From assembly GCF_030867095.1 (NCBI RefSeq), contig NC_081824.1:146597433-146661432 (forward strand): DNA of 64,000 nt, read 5' to 3'. Each line of letters starts with the position of its first letter. The stretch's first letter is position 1. Source of the stretch: Alligator mississippiensis. Taxonomy: Eukaryota; Chordata; Crocodylia; Alligatoridae. Shown here piece after piece: positions 9,111 through 21,913 of the stretch. A program made the translations under genes and the position numbers. The notes below the pieces were generated by a model that was not told the origin of the DNA, made no database searches, and saw only the letters and a list, made by a program, of their open reading frames with translations.

Positions 9111-12100
9111 CCATCCTCATCTTTTGAGGTTCACCACACCATAAAATTATGAAACAGGAAGGTAATGTTTTTTGATTGTACCTCAGTACAATGGAGTTAT
9201 TTGCACTTGGAGCTATACAAATCAGGTTTCAACTAGACATGATATAAATTCTTATTCAAAAGGTTTTTCTAAAAAAACCTTTTTTTCTGACAAGCAAGTT
9301 TTCATGGAACAGCTGTTTTAAAATCATTTGGTCTTTTGTTGGAAAGGTACTCCAAAATAAAATTTCACATTCTTAAAGAAGAATACTTTTAAAATGTATT
9401 ATCCAACCAAATCTAGCTAAACTGGGTTGCTAGTTTGGAGTTAAGCAGTAGGGTAGAGGGGAGAATTGAATTTTATCCATACTCAAACTGGAAAAAGAGA
9501 GCGATGAATAATTTTAACATGCTGCAACTAGTGCAGAAGAGAACTTGTCCCCTAGCCCAAGTTGAGGGAAGATGCATGACTCACATGCAGTGCCCAGACC
9601 TTTCAAAGAACCTTTAAAACAGAGCTAAAATAGTAACTTCCCCCAAAAGAGCAAGACTTCAATCCTAAATAAAGTACATCGGGAAAAGTGCACAGTCCCC
9701 TGTTGATTATCCCCTACTTTTAGAAAGCAGTATCCGATTTACAAACAACTTGGACCAGTCCTTACTGATAGCATTCAGGAGTCCTTCCCAATCAGTATAA
9801 CCAGTGTGATCTTCCGTGGTCACCAGAAGTAGTCGGGGAATACTAGGAGTTCTCATAGGCAGAACATTCTACAACCTGAAACCTTTTGAAACCTGCTATT
9901 CATACTTTCACCAAAACAAAGAAGAAACATTTATTTTGTGTCTGACTGAAAGCAGTCATGGGCTCTGGTTCATTGTATTTAGGCAGGCCTTATGCTTGTC
10001 TTACTGATTTTGTGAACTTGTTCCGATCTTGCACTTGCTCTGGCTGCCCACTCCTCCCTGCCTTATACTTTCACATTTTGGGAACCTAAGGAGCCACCCA
10101 GTATCTTCCTACCCTTCCAGGATCAGAGGTTATAGTGCTTATCCTAGATTTTTTTTTAACTCTGCACAGAGAAAATGAGGGTTCCAGCCTTTCTACCCAA
10201 GCTCAAGGGACCTTATCCTGAGGGCCTCCTGAAAAAGAGCGTTCCTCCTTGTCATCAGGGAGGATCGAGGTCCATACGGTTTAGACTAGAATTTCAGCTC
10301 GAATTCTCTACCCTCACCCCTCAAGCTTATATATCATCCCTCAAAACCAGAAGAAGAGTCTGTCACTCAATAGCAGGAGATAAGGCATAAGCAGTGACAA
10401 CCCTGAACTGTGAACTTTTTTCTCATTTGTTCAGTGGCATGGAAAAGATAAACACATTTTCCTGCTGTCATGACATGCAGCTGGCCGCTGGCATGAAGTT
10501 CAACAGCTGGAAGCCTGCAGCTACCAAGTGCTATCTAGAACATGATTGTAGCCAATGGGGCTCATTATAACACTTTTAATAGTAGAAAATGCCAAAGAGG
10601 AAGGAAACATAAAAACAACAAAAGGAAAGAAAAACTTTAATTGACATAGACATTTTTGCTATGTCAGAAAGAAGAGTAAAGACTCATGGCTTTCAATAAT
10701 GCAAAGCATATGCAAAATAAATGAAGGAGACATAAGTTCAGGTTCACTCACCGTAAATGGGAAAGACATTGGTCTACTTGGTTAGCCAAAGTGTAGATAC
10801 GATGGAGAATTGTTTTAAAATTAGTGGGAGCATAACATTGACTTGCCTAACCTTTGTTTCCAGATTTATTTTAAGTGAAACTTGACAGAATGCTGACTTT
10901 TGGCATTATAAGCTATTGTCTTATTTACTGAGGTTAATTAATAGAGCTGACGTGAAATTTTACATTTTTTTAGCCTTTGGAAAAAGGCTGATACATCAAA
11001 ACATAAATGTTTCACAGAAGGGCATCAGTTTTGATTAATTTCTACCAAAACACAAGCAGGTTTCTATCAGAAACCCACCTGGTTTCTTCTCAGGTGGGCT
11101 CTGGGAAACACAGCTTTGCAATAGTTCTGCCACGTGTGCTGACACAGAGCTGAAACTATTGGGATTTCTGGGATCCCAACTCTACAAAAACTCATGGTGG
11201 AGTTCTCAGAGCCTCAGCTGTTGTCAGGGGCTCTCTGGATATAGGTCAGTAAGAGGTCTGGAGATGGGATTCGCTGGGCTTCCAGTCGCAGCTCTCAAAG
11301 TCGCTATGTTTCCCATTCCATAGAGAAAGGCACCTGGAAGCCCTACTGTCTCTGCTACAACAGGTAGGTTGGAGGCAAAAACTGATATATTTAGATATAA
11401 TTGAGGCAGGTTACTTTGAATACATGTGTTGTGACATTATGTATCTGTGAGAGCATGGCTCTTCTCAACATCATTCCTCTGCGGGCTTCAAAAAATATTA
11501 GGCCAACGTGGATTAATATAAGAGCACTGTTTTTGTAACTTCCTTTTTTTCAAGCGGCATTTTGAGTGTTGATGCCACAAATGGAAGTGTGAGTTATGTG
11601 CATGGCCATTTAGTCAGTGTAGCGGGACAGAATGAGTAATGCCTGTCATAGACTAGACTTGTTCTTGTTTTACTGATGATACTGAGTTGTTCTTAGGTCC
11701 CATACTGTAAAGTTATTTTTCATATTAGTATGGACACCTTCATACTATAACATTTTCTAACAGTGTCAATATTTCTTTATATTATAAATATAATATTATC
11801 ATATTATGCAAGCACGGTACTAACAAGTAGTAGAAGATGGTTCATGCCCCAAAGTCCTTTCAAACAGGTTCTCATCAGTCACAGAGTACTGTAGCAGTGC
11901 ATTTCAGTGAATCATGTTTCCCAGGACACCTCACATCATTTAATTACATCACTACCAACCATTCCTTCATAGGAAATAGTAGAAGTAAAAACAAAGAGGA
12001 ATCAATGATGGGTTAATATCAGGGAGATTTTTATGTTACCAAAGGGAGTCAGGTGCCTATATCCCCTTAAATATCATTGGAATTAGGGAGCTAACTCTTT

Positions 12101-14740
12101 TTGGTGGTTCTGAAAACCTCTTACCAGATTCTGAAACCTTTACTTAAGCCAAGTGGCACCTTCTTCTTTATTAAGTGCTATTCAGCATGAATGCTTCAGA
12201 GAGAAATGCATGGGAAGGCACAGGATAGAATGCATAAGAAAGAAGAAAGAAACAGGAGGGGAAAAACAAAAGCAGAAGGGAAAACAAGCAATCTATTGAT
12301 TTGTAAGACTTTTTCCAAATGGATTGCAAACTTATGCCACAACAATTCAGCAAGAAATATGCCATTATGTGAATCTCAGGATCCTAGAAATAAGTAAAAC
12401 TGAACACACGCCAAAGCAGTGGCAATATTTAAAAGTAAAGATCATTTAAACACGTGTTTAATACACTCAGTATCATTTCAAGGGGTAATCTAAGTTTTTA
12501 GTTTTCAGGGGGGTTCAATTTTATGCCTTTAAGGAAAAATCCTATGGAATGTAGTAAGAACGAAACCAACTGGGCCCAACAGAAATTATTTCATGCAACA
12601 GAGAATTATAACCCCATTACACATTTGTAGGAATTGGTTTTAAAATTCTATAGAAAGACCATCACTCTATTAAATTCTGTCAGAGTTTTTCCAGGGCTAC
12701 GTGCAAAAGTGCTTATATCAAATATTCCAGCATCTTCCTGAACAAAGAAAAAATGACCATTTTATGTCCATTAACTTGCACTCACTTGATTGATAATAGA
12801 GAAGGGACACCTTCCTCTTTCTTTGGGCTTACTGGTATTTGGAAAAATACCCCCTGCAATCCCTCCAACAGGGTTTAGTGATGCAAGGAAGGAGACTGCT
12901 AACACCTCAGCATTCTGTGATATTGGAAGGAAGACCCCTCTTGCCCTGAATAAGTGCCTGGAAAAATCTGCTCCCCTTCTGCTTTTTCCATGTGATTCAC
13001 TGGAGCTAATTCTTGCTCCATTGCTGGGAAAGCCAGGACATCTCCCCTGGCAGTGTTTAAAACTTTTATAAACTGGAAAGTATTTTGCTGGCTTGGATTT
13101 TGCTTGCATAGAATCTATGAAAGATGCTGCTGTTATTGTTGGGGTGTTAGTTGAGTGAAGCTATGTTATTCATTATTATTCTCAGGGTTTAATTGGGTTA
13201 TTTTTAAAGTTTTACAATTCACTTCTTAATAATGCTTAATAGCATTTTCTGCTATTAATTTTGCATTTTTTGTTGTACCTCTTTGTTTCATTCTGGTATT
13301 TGGATGAACTTTGTGGGTCACATTATTTCAACCTGGCTTCCAAGGCTTTGCTTCAGTCTGGGTGAAAAGGCTAGTTTATAATTATTTAAATGCCTGCAAG
13401 ATGGAAAGAGAAGGGTGGTTTTAATGCCAGGATAAAGGATGCTTGTCTAGGCAGAGACTGGTTACACTTCTTAACAACTGAATTTTATCACTGTTGAAAT
13501 TTGAGGAAGCCATCTATGCAAGAACAGAACATTTCAGAAATGATATTTCAAATGAAACCAGCCTAAAAAGGTTGCAATGAAACCATTCTGTGATAAGAGC
13601 CCATCTGCTTTCAATGTTAATCCAGTGACACGTCATTTTACTCTTTATAAAATAATGAATTGGATCTCCTTGAATATTTACCAGTTGAAATACTGGCTTG
13701 AAACTGCAACACTTGTGGGGGTTGTATGAGGTATTTTCTAGTCTCTTTCCAATTTGTATAAAAATCACTTGTAAAACAACTGAAAATGGATATAAAGTTA
13801 AGATCTCAAAGCTGTTGCCATTCAGTGCTCTTAAGAATTTGGCAACAAGTCATTCACTAACTTACTTGGCTCCATAAACATTAATTCACTATGGAAGGAT
13901 TTAAATAAAGAGGTTGGTAGAAATGGGAGATTGAGTCAAGAATGAATTCCTATGCTGCTGAAGAAATATAACTTGAGTAAACTGAATGTGATTTTTCATA
14001 TGCTTGAATTTGAGTTTAAGTTATTGTTTGTAGAAAGGATTTATAGACTTAGGAATTTGTAGGTAGAAATATAAGTAAGCACTGCTTTGGGTAAGACTAT
14101 CTATTGGAATAGCTTTTGTTTCAGAGATATGCTCTCCTAGTTAACTAAATGGAAATAGAGTTGGGCAAATAATTTGGGGAGGGAGGGAGGGGGATTTCCC
14201 TGAGAGTTCTGCCCATTTTTAGAAGCAACCCCAAAGCAGTTTCTCTTGAAAGTCACGAAACACTTGGTTATCATTTGTTTTCATGTTTTTATGCATCTGC
14301 CCACTTACACTGCTATTAAAAAGCCAATATTTCCCTGAAGGTACCACAGAGTAGTATAAGTATGAAGTACCATGCGTATTTCTTAGTCTAGGCAAGAAGA
14401 AATGACTGGAAATTGAAGCTCAGAAAAATCCAAACAGGAAATAGGATACAAATTAAATAGTGGCAGCAATAAATGACTGAAATGGAAACTTCACAACATG
14501 AAGAAGAAGCCAAACTCAATGGCGACATATATTTTCTAAGTCTATGCAAGAAACACATCATTTACAGAGACCAGCTACATTCTTCTATAATCAGTCCAAC
14601 ATTCCCCTCCCCACCACACACCTGTCTCAGATTTATTGTCTCTTACCCTTCTGATTCTCACTGCCACACATTTGCATTTTCACTGATCTGTATTTTGCTT
14701 ATTGGCTTCTAGGAGAGAACACAATTCACCAGCAGATTCT
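9111..14740. other. No recognised gene
   Basis: About 5.6 kb of mostly AT-rich sequence. I see only short, unconvincing open frames (for example 12790-13071 and its antisense 12771-13109) and no repeat family I can name. A small hairpin-like pair lies around 11055-11095 (AGCAGGTTTCTATC ... CCACCTGGTTTCTTCTCAGGTGGG). Ancient repeats may be present but are beyond recognition by eye. Confidence 0.4.
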
Positions 14741-14850
14741 TTCTACAGCCAAAGAAGGGTATTTGTGCTCAAAAGCTTGCAAAGAACAATTTTTGCAACT
14801 ATTCAGTTGTTCTAATAAAAGATATCACATCTACCTAAAGAACCTTGTCT
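14741..14850 (+). mobile_element. Penelope-like element terminal fragment
   Basis: This is the end motif shared with the Penelope-like element at 38878-40105. It reads '...AAGAAGGGTATTTGTGCTCAAAAGCTTGC', then 'CAACTATTCAGTTGTTCTAATAAAAGATATCA', then 'AGAACCTTGTCT'. There is no coding sequence. It is a short relic of an insertion, in the orientation opposite to the GIY-YIG frame at 39321-39710. Confidence 0.65.
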
Positions 14851-14993
14851 ACCAGAAGTTGTGAATTTTCCATCACTTGAATCTTTAATTCAAGACTGGA
14901 TCTCTTTCTAGGATGATACATTGTACTTTTACCAAAAGTGACTGTGTAATTGCAGTGATTGGGATATGAAAGTCTATGGCCTATGCTATGTAC

Positions 14994-15648
14994 TAGGGCT
15001 GTGCAAAATGGCACCGTTCCATTTCGCCTTGAGTTTCAACAGTTCGATGGAACAGATTTCCATTTCGAATTTCATTTTGATTTGAAACAACTGTTCCATT
15101 CCATTCTGTCGAAACAGAAAGGCTGTTTCAACACTGTTCAATGTTTTGCTGGGGATGGGAAGTCAGCCCAGCTGGCTGACTTCCCAACTCCAGTGTTAGA
15201 TCACGCCAGGAGCAAGAAGTCAGCCCAGCAGGGTTAACTTCCCACCCCTCGCACTGCCATCAGGTGGAAAAGCAGCCCAGCTAGGTTGACTCTGCCCCCC
15301 GCTCAATGGCAGCGCCAGGGGTGGGAGTCAGCCCAGCTTGGCTGACTTTCCACACACCCCTGCCCGATCACAGTGCTGGGGAGGGAAACTGAGCCTCAGC
15401 TCAGTTCCCTTTCCTTGCACTGTTATCGGCTTCCCACAGCCCAGCAGTGGGAGACGGAGAGTCTCCCACTGCTTCTGTCTCTCACCACCTCGCTGCTGGC
15501 TTTGAAACTCAAAATGTTTTGACTAGCCTCGTTTTGTTTTGAGGCTGTTTTGATGCCCTTCATTTTGATTCGATTTCACTGTTTTGAGCTCAAAATGTGT
15601 TGAAACAGTGTCAAATCAAAACAGCTGGCAAAATTTCACACAGCCCTA
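14994..15648. mobile_element. hAT MITE, 655 bp, with 8-bp TSD
   Basis: Terminal inverted repeats are TAGGGCTGTGCAAAA on the left and the complement of TTTCACACAGCCCTA on the right. Eight-base flanks CTATGTAC (14986-14993) and CTATGTAA (15649-15656) are a near-perfect duplication, diagnostic of hAT-type integration. The interior near both ends has many GAAACAG and TTTCATTTT blocks, with a GC-rich core. The termini match those of the larger hAT at 34825-41000, so that family probably mobilised it. The 92-codon open frame at 14959-15237 is chance. Confidence 0.9.
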
Positions 15649-15656
15649 CTATGTAA

Positions 15657-17396
15657 GTCAGACTAAGAAAATTGTAACAGTCCCTTCCAGCCTTAAAATA
15701 AACAAAGTGATGAATTAGGGTCTGATCAGCCTAACATTGAATCAATGGGAGTTTAGTCAAAAGGAGCAAGCCCTCTAGAATATGATTTTGTAATGATTAT
15801 CATTAAGCACTTGGCACTTGTAATGAGTCTATTAGCAAAAGATCAGATTCAACAGTGCATAACCCCTATTTGATTGCAAAAGATTTGCACTAGTATAAAA
15901 CTGGCAAAATAATATGTTGCATCATGCCCATAAAACTAAGGTAACGTAAACATAGAACTCTGTTAAGAAGCCCCAAACACTCTCCGTTCCTTTATTTTAA
16001 GACAATTAGGTCTTCTTTGAAAAGGAAATTAAGGTGGGGAATCTGTGTAATAGTTATCCAACATCCAGGAGATGCTTCTGCCATCAGTTTTGTAGGGAAG
16101 TCTGTGTGAAGAGTGGCTATACATTTTCTGGCTATGACCTGTTGTGCAAGTGCCAAAATACCATGGAAATACCATAAGAATAGCTATCCCCAAAACAAAA
16201 CACTCTGGAAAGCTCCCAAACAAGCCTGTTCTTATAAATCCATAAAAACCTAGGTAAATTACCCTGATTACCCAGGCTGTGTTCCTAAATAATAGTATTT
16301 CCCCTTGGCTGAGTCAGATGCATTGTTGACTGCCTTGCCTCACAAATTCTTCATACAGGCCACTGCATAACCAACAGATGGATGTAACACTTGGTTACTA
16401 CAAACCAGTGCCAGATTTAAACCAATGATCTAGTAGTGAAAAGTTCTTTGTTCCATTACCAATCCCTTGAGCCATCCAATTCTCCTCCCCTTGCCGCCAA
16501 TGCTCCATATTGATTAATTGTTCCTGCATTGTGTTCCACACGTTTCTGTCAGACACATGGTCACAATATGTGACTTGTATTGGCAGCAGTGATGTATTTT
16601 GGGAATAGCACATGTATGCAGAACTTTTATAAAGGTCACTTATTGTAAACCATGTTATAGAAATGTGTTTGTAAAAACAACAGGAAGAAGAAAAAAGAGA
16701 CTTCAATTTGTATTTTTAAAACATGACATTTGCAAAAGGCTTGGATCTCAGTTTTGTGACTCAGATCTCCATGCTCAAAGAAAAAAAATTGGAGTAGGAA
16801 ATGAGGAATGAGTTTTCTAGACAAGTTTGAAAGTAACCAAACTAATGCCAATCTGTTTGGCAGAGATCTTTAAAGTTGTTTAAATCAAATGAATATGCCT
16901 TTTCAAGACATGCATAGCAAAACATAGACCATGGGCAAATGGACAAGAACATTTGCAAGTCTATACATGGACAAAGGACTCATTGAATCAGCTGGACTCC
17001 TGCAGACGTGTAAACAGATGCTGCTAAGCAAGCTTTACTTTCAGAATACATAGTATTACTACTGAGCAATTTGGTGCAAGTCATGGGCATATTGCCATTA
17101 TATTACATTATGTTGCATCAAATATATGAAACTTTTTGCATTCATTTCAGTATAGGCTTACAGCATGTTGAAATTAATATTATATCTTCTAGATGTGGCA
17201 CTAGCCTGGGGTAGGGTGATAGATCTGTTAAAGGGTCCTTAGACATCTCCAGATGGCACCATCACTCTGCCACTGTGCCAACAGCTGCCCCCAGTTGACA
17301 AAAACAATTAAAAAACCCCTAATTATTTGGGTTGGGGTGTCAGCGGTGACCAAATATGGTGGTAGCTACGTCATTCTCCTTTTCTCTCATATTAAA
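15657..17396. other. No recognised gene
   Basis: Unassigned AT-rich sequence. The open frames at 16398-16706 and 16599-16811 overlap on opposite strands and carry no family motif I know. Confidence 0.4.
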
Positions 17397-19830
17397 GGGA
17401 TCACAGAAACCTGGTGGGATTCATCCCACAACTGGGTGGTAAATGTTAGGGGCTACAGACTATACAGGCAGGACAGAACGGGGAGGAAAGGCGGGGGTGT
17501 GGCACTCAACGTCAAAGAGCAATACACGTCCTCAACTAACAGGATGGCGTCAGAGGAGGGGCAGGCTGAAGTGCTCTGGGTCAAAATACAGGGGGGGTCA
17601 TGGGGAAAGGGACTTAACAGTGGGGGTCTACTACAGACCACCCACCCAAGGGGAAGAGCTGGACCGCGAATTCTTGGGTCAGCTTGTGGAGGCAGTTAAG
17701 GCAAGGGATGTAGTCATCAGGGGTGATCTAAATTACCCAGACATCTGCTGGGAGGAGCAGTCAGCCAGGTTGGACCACTCATGAAGGTTCCTTGCTAAGA
17801 TACAGGACCTCCACTTAACCCAGGAGGTGCACAGTCCCACCAGGGGGGATGCCCTGCTAGACCTGATCCTGGCCACAGTGGATGACCTGGTGAGGGGACT
17901 CCAGGTTCTTGACCACCTGGGTGACAGTGATCATCTCTATCACCAAAGAGGAGTATACCTCCATCGCTCGGGTCTGTAGGGGGCTATTAGGAAAGCTAAG
18001 GCAGATATGGAACTAGGGCTAACATCAAGGATCAAGGACAACAAAAAGTCCATTTTTAAATACATAGGGAGTATGAAGAAGGCATCAGGTAATGTGGGGC
18101 CCCTGCAGGATATGCTAGGCAATCTGGTGGTTGCACCAAAGGAAAAGGCAGACCTTTTTAACAATTTCTTTGCCTCCATTTTTTTGTGCAGGAACAGGGA
18201 CTCCCCACTGAGATTCAGGATGGACTCAGGAGAGACCCCGCTAGGGCTAGGGTCAGGGAGGACTGAGTTAGGGAACTTTTGGAGGGGCTGGATGTATTCA
18301 AGTCAGCAGGTCCAGATGCTCTCCACCCCAGGGTGCTGAGGGAATTGGCAGGGGTTATTGTGTGGCCCCTGGCATGGCTTTGGCCTGGTGCCAGATAACT
18401 GGAAGAAGGCCAATGTGAACCCTATTTTCAAAAAAGGGAGGAGGGAGGACCTGGGCAACTATAGGCCCGTTAGTCTTACTTCGATCCTGGGGAAGCTCTT
18501 TGAGAAGATTATCCAGGAGCACATCTATGAAGGACCAGCAGGGGGGATGATGCTCAAGGGCAACCAGCATGGGTTCATTAGGGCAGGTCCTGTCAGACCA
18601 ACCTGATTGCCTTCTATGATCAGGTCACAAAATCAGATGCAGGTGTCGCAGTGGATATAGTCTTACTGGACTTCAGGAAGGCCTTTGACACTGTCACCCA
18701 CCACAGTTTCATTAAAAAGCTAGGCAGCTATGGCTTTGATGCCTACACAGTCAGATAGGTCACAAATTGGCTGAGGGGCTGCACCCAGAGAGTGGTAGTG
18801 GATGGGTCATATTAAACCTGGAGGGATGTGGGCAGTGGGGTCCCCCAGGGCTTTTTCCTCAGGCCCACACTGTTCAATTTCTTTATTAGCGACTTGGACG
18901 AGGGGGTGTAAAGTACCCTGTTCAAATTCGCTGGTGACACCAAGATTTGGAGCGAGGTGGGCACACTAGAAGGGAGGGACAGGATACAACTGGACCTGGA
19001 CAGGTTACAGGGGTGGGCAAATGAGAATATGATGGGATTCAATGCTGACAACTGCAGGGTACTGCACTTGGGCAGTAAGAACCAGCAGCATACCTATAGA
19101 TTGGAGAACTCCCTTCTCGAAAGCACAGTGTCAGAAAGAGATATTGGAGTCATTATCGATTCTAAAATGAACATGGGCCGCCAATGTGAGGACACAGTCA
19201 GTAAGGCTAACCGCACCTTGTCATGCATCCACAGATGCATCACAAGTAGGGCCAAGTAGGTGATCCTCCCCGTCTATGCGACACTGGTCAGGCCACAGTT
19301 GGAGTACTGCATCCAGTTCTGGGCGCTGCACTTTAGGAGGGATGTGGCCAGCATTGAGAGGGTCCAGAGCAGGGCCACTCACATGATCCAGGGATAGCAG
19401 GGCAGACCCTACGAGGAGAGGCTACAGGACCTGAACCTGTTCAGCCTTCACAAGAGAAGACTGAGAGGGGACCTGGTGGCTGTCTATAAACTTACCAGGG
19501 GGCCCAGCAGGGTTTGGGAGAGACCCTGTTCCCCCAAGCACCTCCCAGAGTTATAAGGAATAACGGCCATAAGTTGTTTGAAAGTAGGTTCAGGCTGGAC
19601 ATTAGAAGGCACTAATTCACAGTCAAGGCAGCTAGGATCTGGAACCAACTTCCAAGGGAAGTGGTGCTGGCTCCTATTTTGGGGGTCTTTAAAAGGAGCC
19701 TTGATAATTACCTAGATGGGGTCATATGAGCCCAGTATTCTCTCTTGCCCAGGGCAGGGGGTCAGACTTGAAGATCTACTGAGGTCCCTCCGAACCCTAC
19801 ATCTATGAATCAATGAATCTATGAATCTAT
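17397..19830 (+). pseudogene. CR1 LINE ORF2 pseudogene, 5' truncated
   Basis: The copy starts mid-endonuclease at 'KGITETWWDSSHNW' and runs to a 3' end of repeated AATCTATG at about 19830. Recognisable parts in order are: endonuclease motifs ETWWD and GGGVAL; then, one frame over, YRPPTQGEELD and GDLNYPDICWEE; then LGDSDH at about 17920. About 300 bp is then missing before 'TKEEYTSIARVCR', so the inter-domain region is deleted. The RT part shows [51 protein letters not shown] and VLHLG. The catalytic box reads FAGD (18927-18938) instead of FADD, removing one metal-binding aspartate. Several stops and frameshifts confirm it is dead. Family function when intact: target-primed reverse transcription of its own RNA. 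Confidence 0.9.
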
Positions 19831-21913
19831 AAAGGTACTAAACTTAATGTGAAGTAGCAAAAGCACATTAATGAATGTGTAGATGTGCCCCCTGTATTGT
19901 AAGTATGGCCCAGTGTTCTTTATTCCTGAACCATGACTTCAAATTTTTGCTGTATAAGTGCTTGTGCCCAGCCTAGCAAGTGATTCAGATTTCTCTGTAT
20001 CAAAAATGTATCCCTTTCGTTGTTTGTCACTCTCCCAATCCTTGTGTCACCTGATGTGGTTTTATATTTTATAGCTGCTTCTCAGTAGCAAAGTACGATA
20101 CCATTTCCTTGAGTAACTCCTGTTTGTGATTGGTAATGGCTTACTCAGAAAAAGTAGCCACCAGCTAATTTATCCATCTCCTGTCCTTCTCCATCCACAA
20201 TGGCAATTGCAGTACCTTTGCTGGGCAGCAGGCTCAGGGCAGGTTATAATCATCACAGAAAAAGAACTTGGGTCCGTACCTAATCTTTGTCCTAATCCTT
20301 CAGTCAGCTGCTTTACTGGGTCTTGAAGTCTTTACAATGAGCATTGTTCCATTTCTGTGTTCCCTCCTCAAAAAATGAATGTCAAAAGAGCAACTTCTGA
20401 CTCCACAATATGCCCCTCCATCCATCTCAGCATAGCCTTACTGCTGAGATCCTGCTGTGAACTTCCAGAGAAAACCAGTCATACATCCATGTGCTGAAGG
20501 CACAATGCTGTGACCCTGCATTCAGACAATAACTCCATAGACACTCTCTTAACCCTGAAAGAACAGATAACTGGGATCTCTTTAGCCCACTTATAGCATG
20601 AAATTCCCCTCCATGACAAGGGCTGCTGTAAACATTTATGTATCCAGAGTCCATCATTGAGGCACAGTGTGTTTTCAAGCTAGGCATTTCAGTCCTGAGT
20701 GACTGGACTGCCACTTCACCAAGGGATGTACTTTTTGACATCACCATGAACTAGTTTTCTTTTCTGTGATAACCACTTTCTTATGAAGAAACAGTGACCT
20801 GACACCAGCAGGACTCTGCATTAGACAAATCCATGCAGCTTTGAGAGGGCAAATGCCTAGTCTCCCCATACATTTGCTGTACCATTGATTCACCTTGTCA
20901 CCTCTAATTGCTTGGCATCAAGTGTTATAATGTCAGAACCCTTCCCTTCTATTCTTCAACTGGAGATCCTTAAACCCCCAAAACTTCCAAAGTCCTTCTT
21001 TGCTGACCATTTAACAGTTCTGACCAAGGGCATTCCTCCAGTGACTTAACTCAAACATAGTACCAGGGGTGTGATAGACCAGTATGCCTCTGTGAAGTGT
21101 GCTGTTCAATAAACAACACCAAAAATACCCTAGCACCAACCCCACACTGTAGTGATCATACCATAGACTGTATCATTCTATTTGGAAATAGGTCAAATTC
21201 TGAGAAGACTTGCCTTGCCCTCAGCAAGAGAAGCATAAATTTCTCAACCTCTCTAGCAGATGTCTGAAGGTTCAAAGGGCAGGTTGCTTTACACTGAGAC
21301 AAAACTGATCCAAGGCCAAAGTTCCAAATATGTCTAGCTGCACCTGAGTAAGTCCTCTCTGGCTCCCAGCACCAGCTCTCAAATTCCAACCACCTCATGC
21401 ACTGACTTCAAGGACTAACAGTTCCCAGCATGGACCAGTGCCTGGCTTTTAATTCAGAACTGCATGCCTTGCTTCTGACCTCATCCCTAAAGGTAGTGAC
21501 TGCCAGGAAGATGAGAAAGAGCTCCTACAGGGTTATTTCTTTTAATATCCCCTCCCAGATCCAATCATCACTGTTTGCCCTGGTGGAAACCCCAGACCCC
21601 GTATTCACCAGTGAATCCAAATTAGCTGTGAGATACAATTCTGGCATCCAATCCTCCCTTCAAAAGAAACCATGGCACTGATTCAGAAACTGTCCAACAC
21701 TCAATAAATCCTCCATTTCTTGATTTGCCCTTAATAATAAACTGGGTCTGGCTAAGACTAAAGAGGCAACTGACTGCCAAGTGTATGATACCCATTTAAA
21801 GGATACTACCTGATGTCCTGCATTCCATGTGGCTTCATATAGCATTGCATTTGGCTGTATCACTCATATTTTGTTTGAATAAATCTAGCTTACCAAACAA
21901 TCCACTTCTCACT
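19831..21913. other. No recognised gene
   Basis: About 2.1 kb without a recognised gene or repeat. Open frames (20126-20326, 20427-20747, 21156-21398, 21430-21681) are short and lack motifs. Confidence 0.4.
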
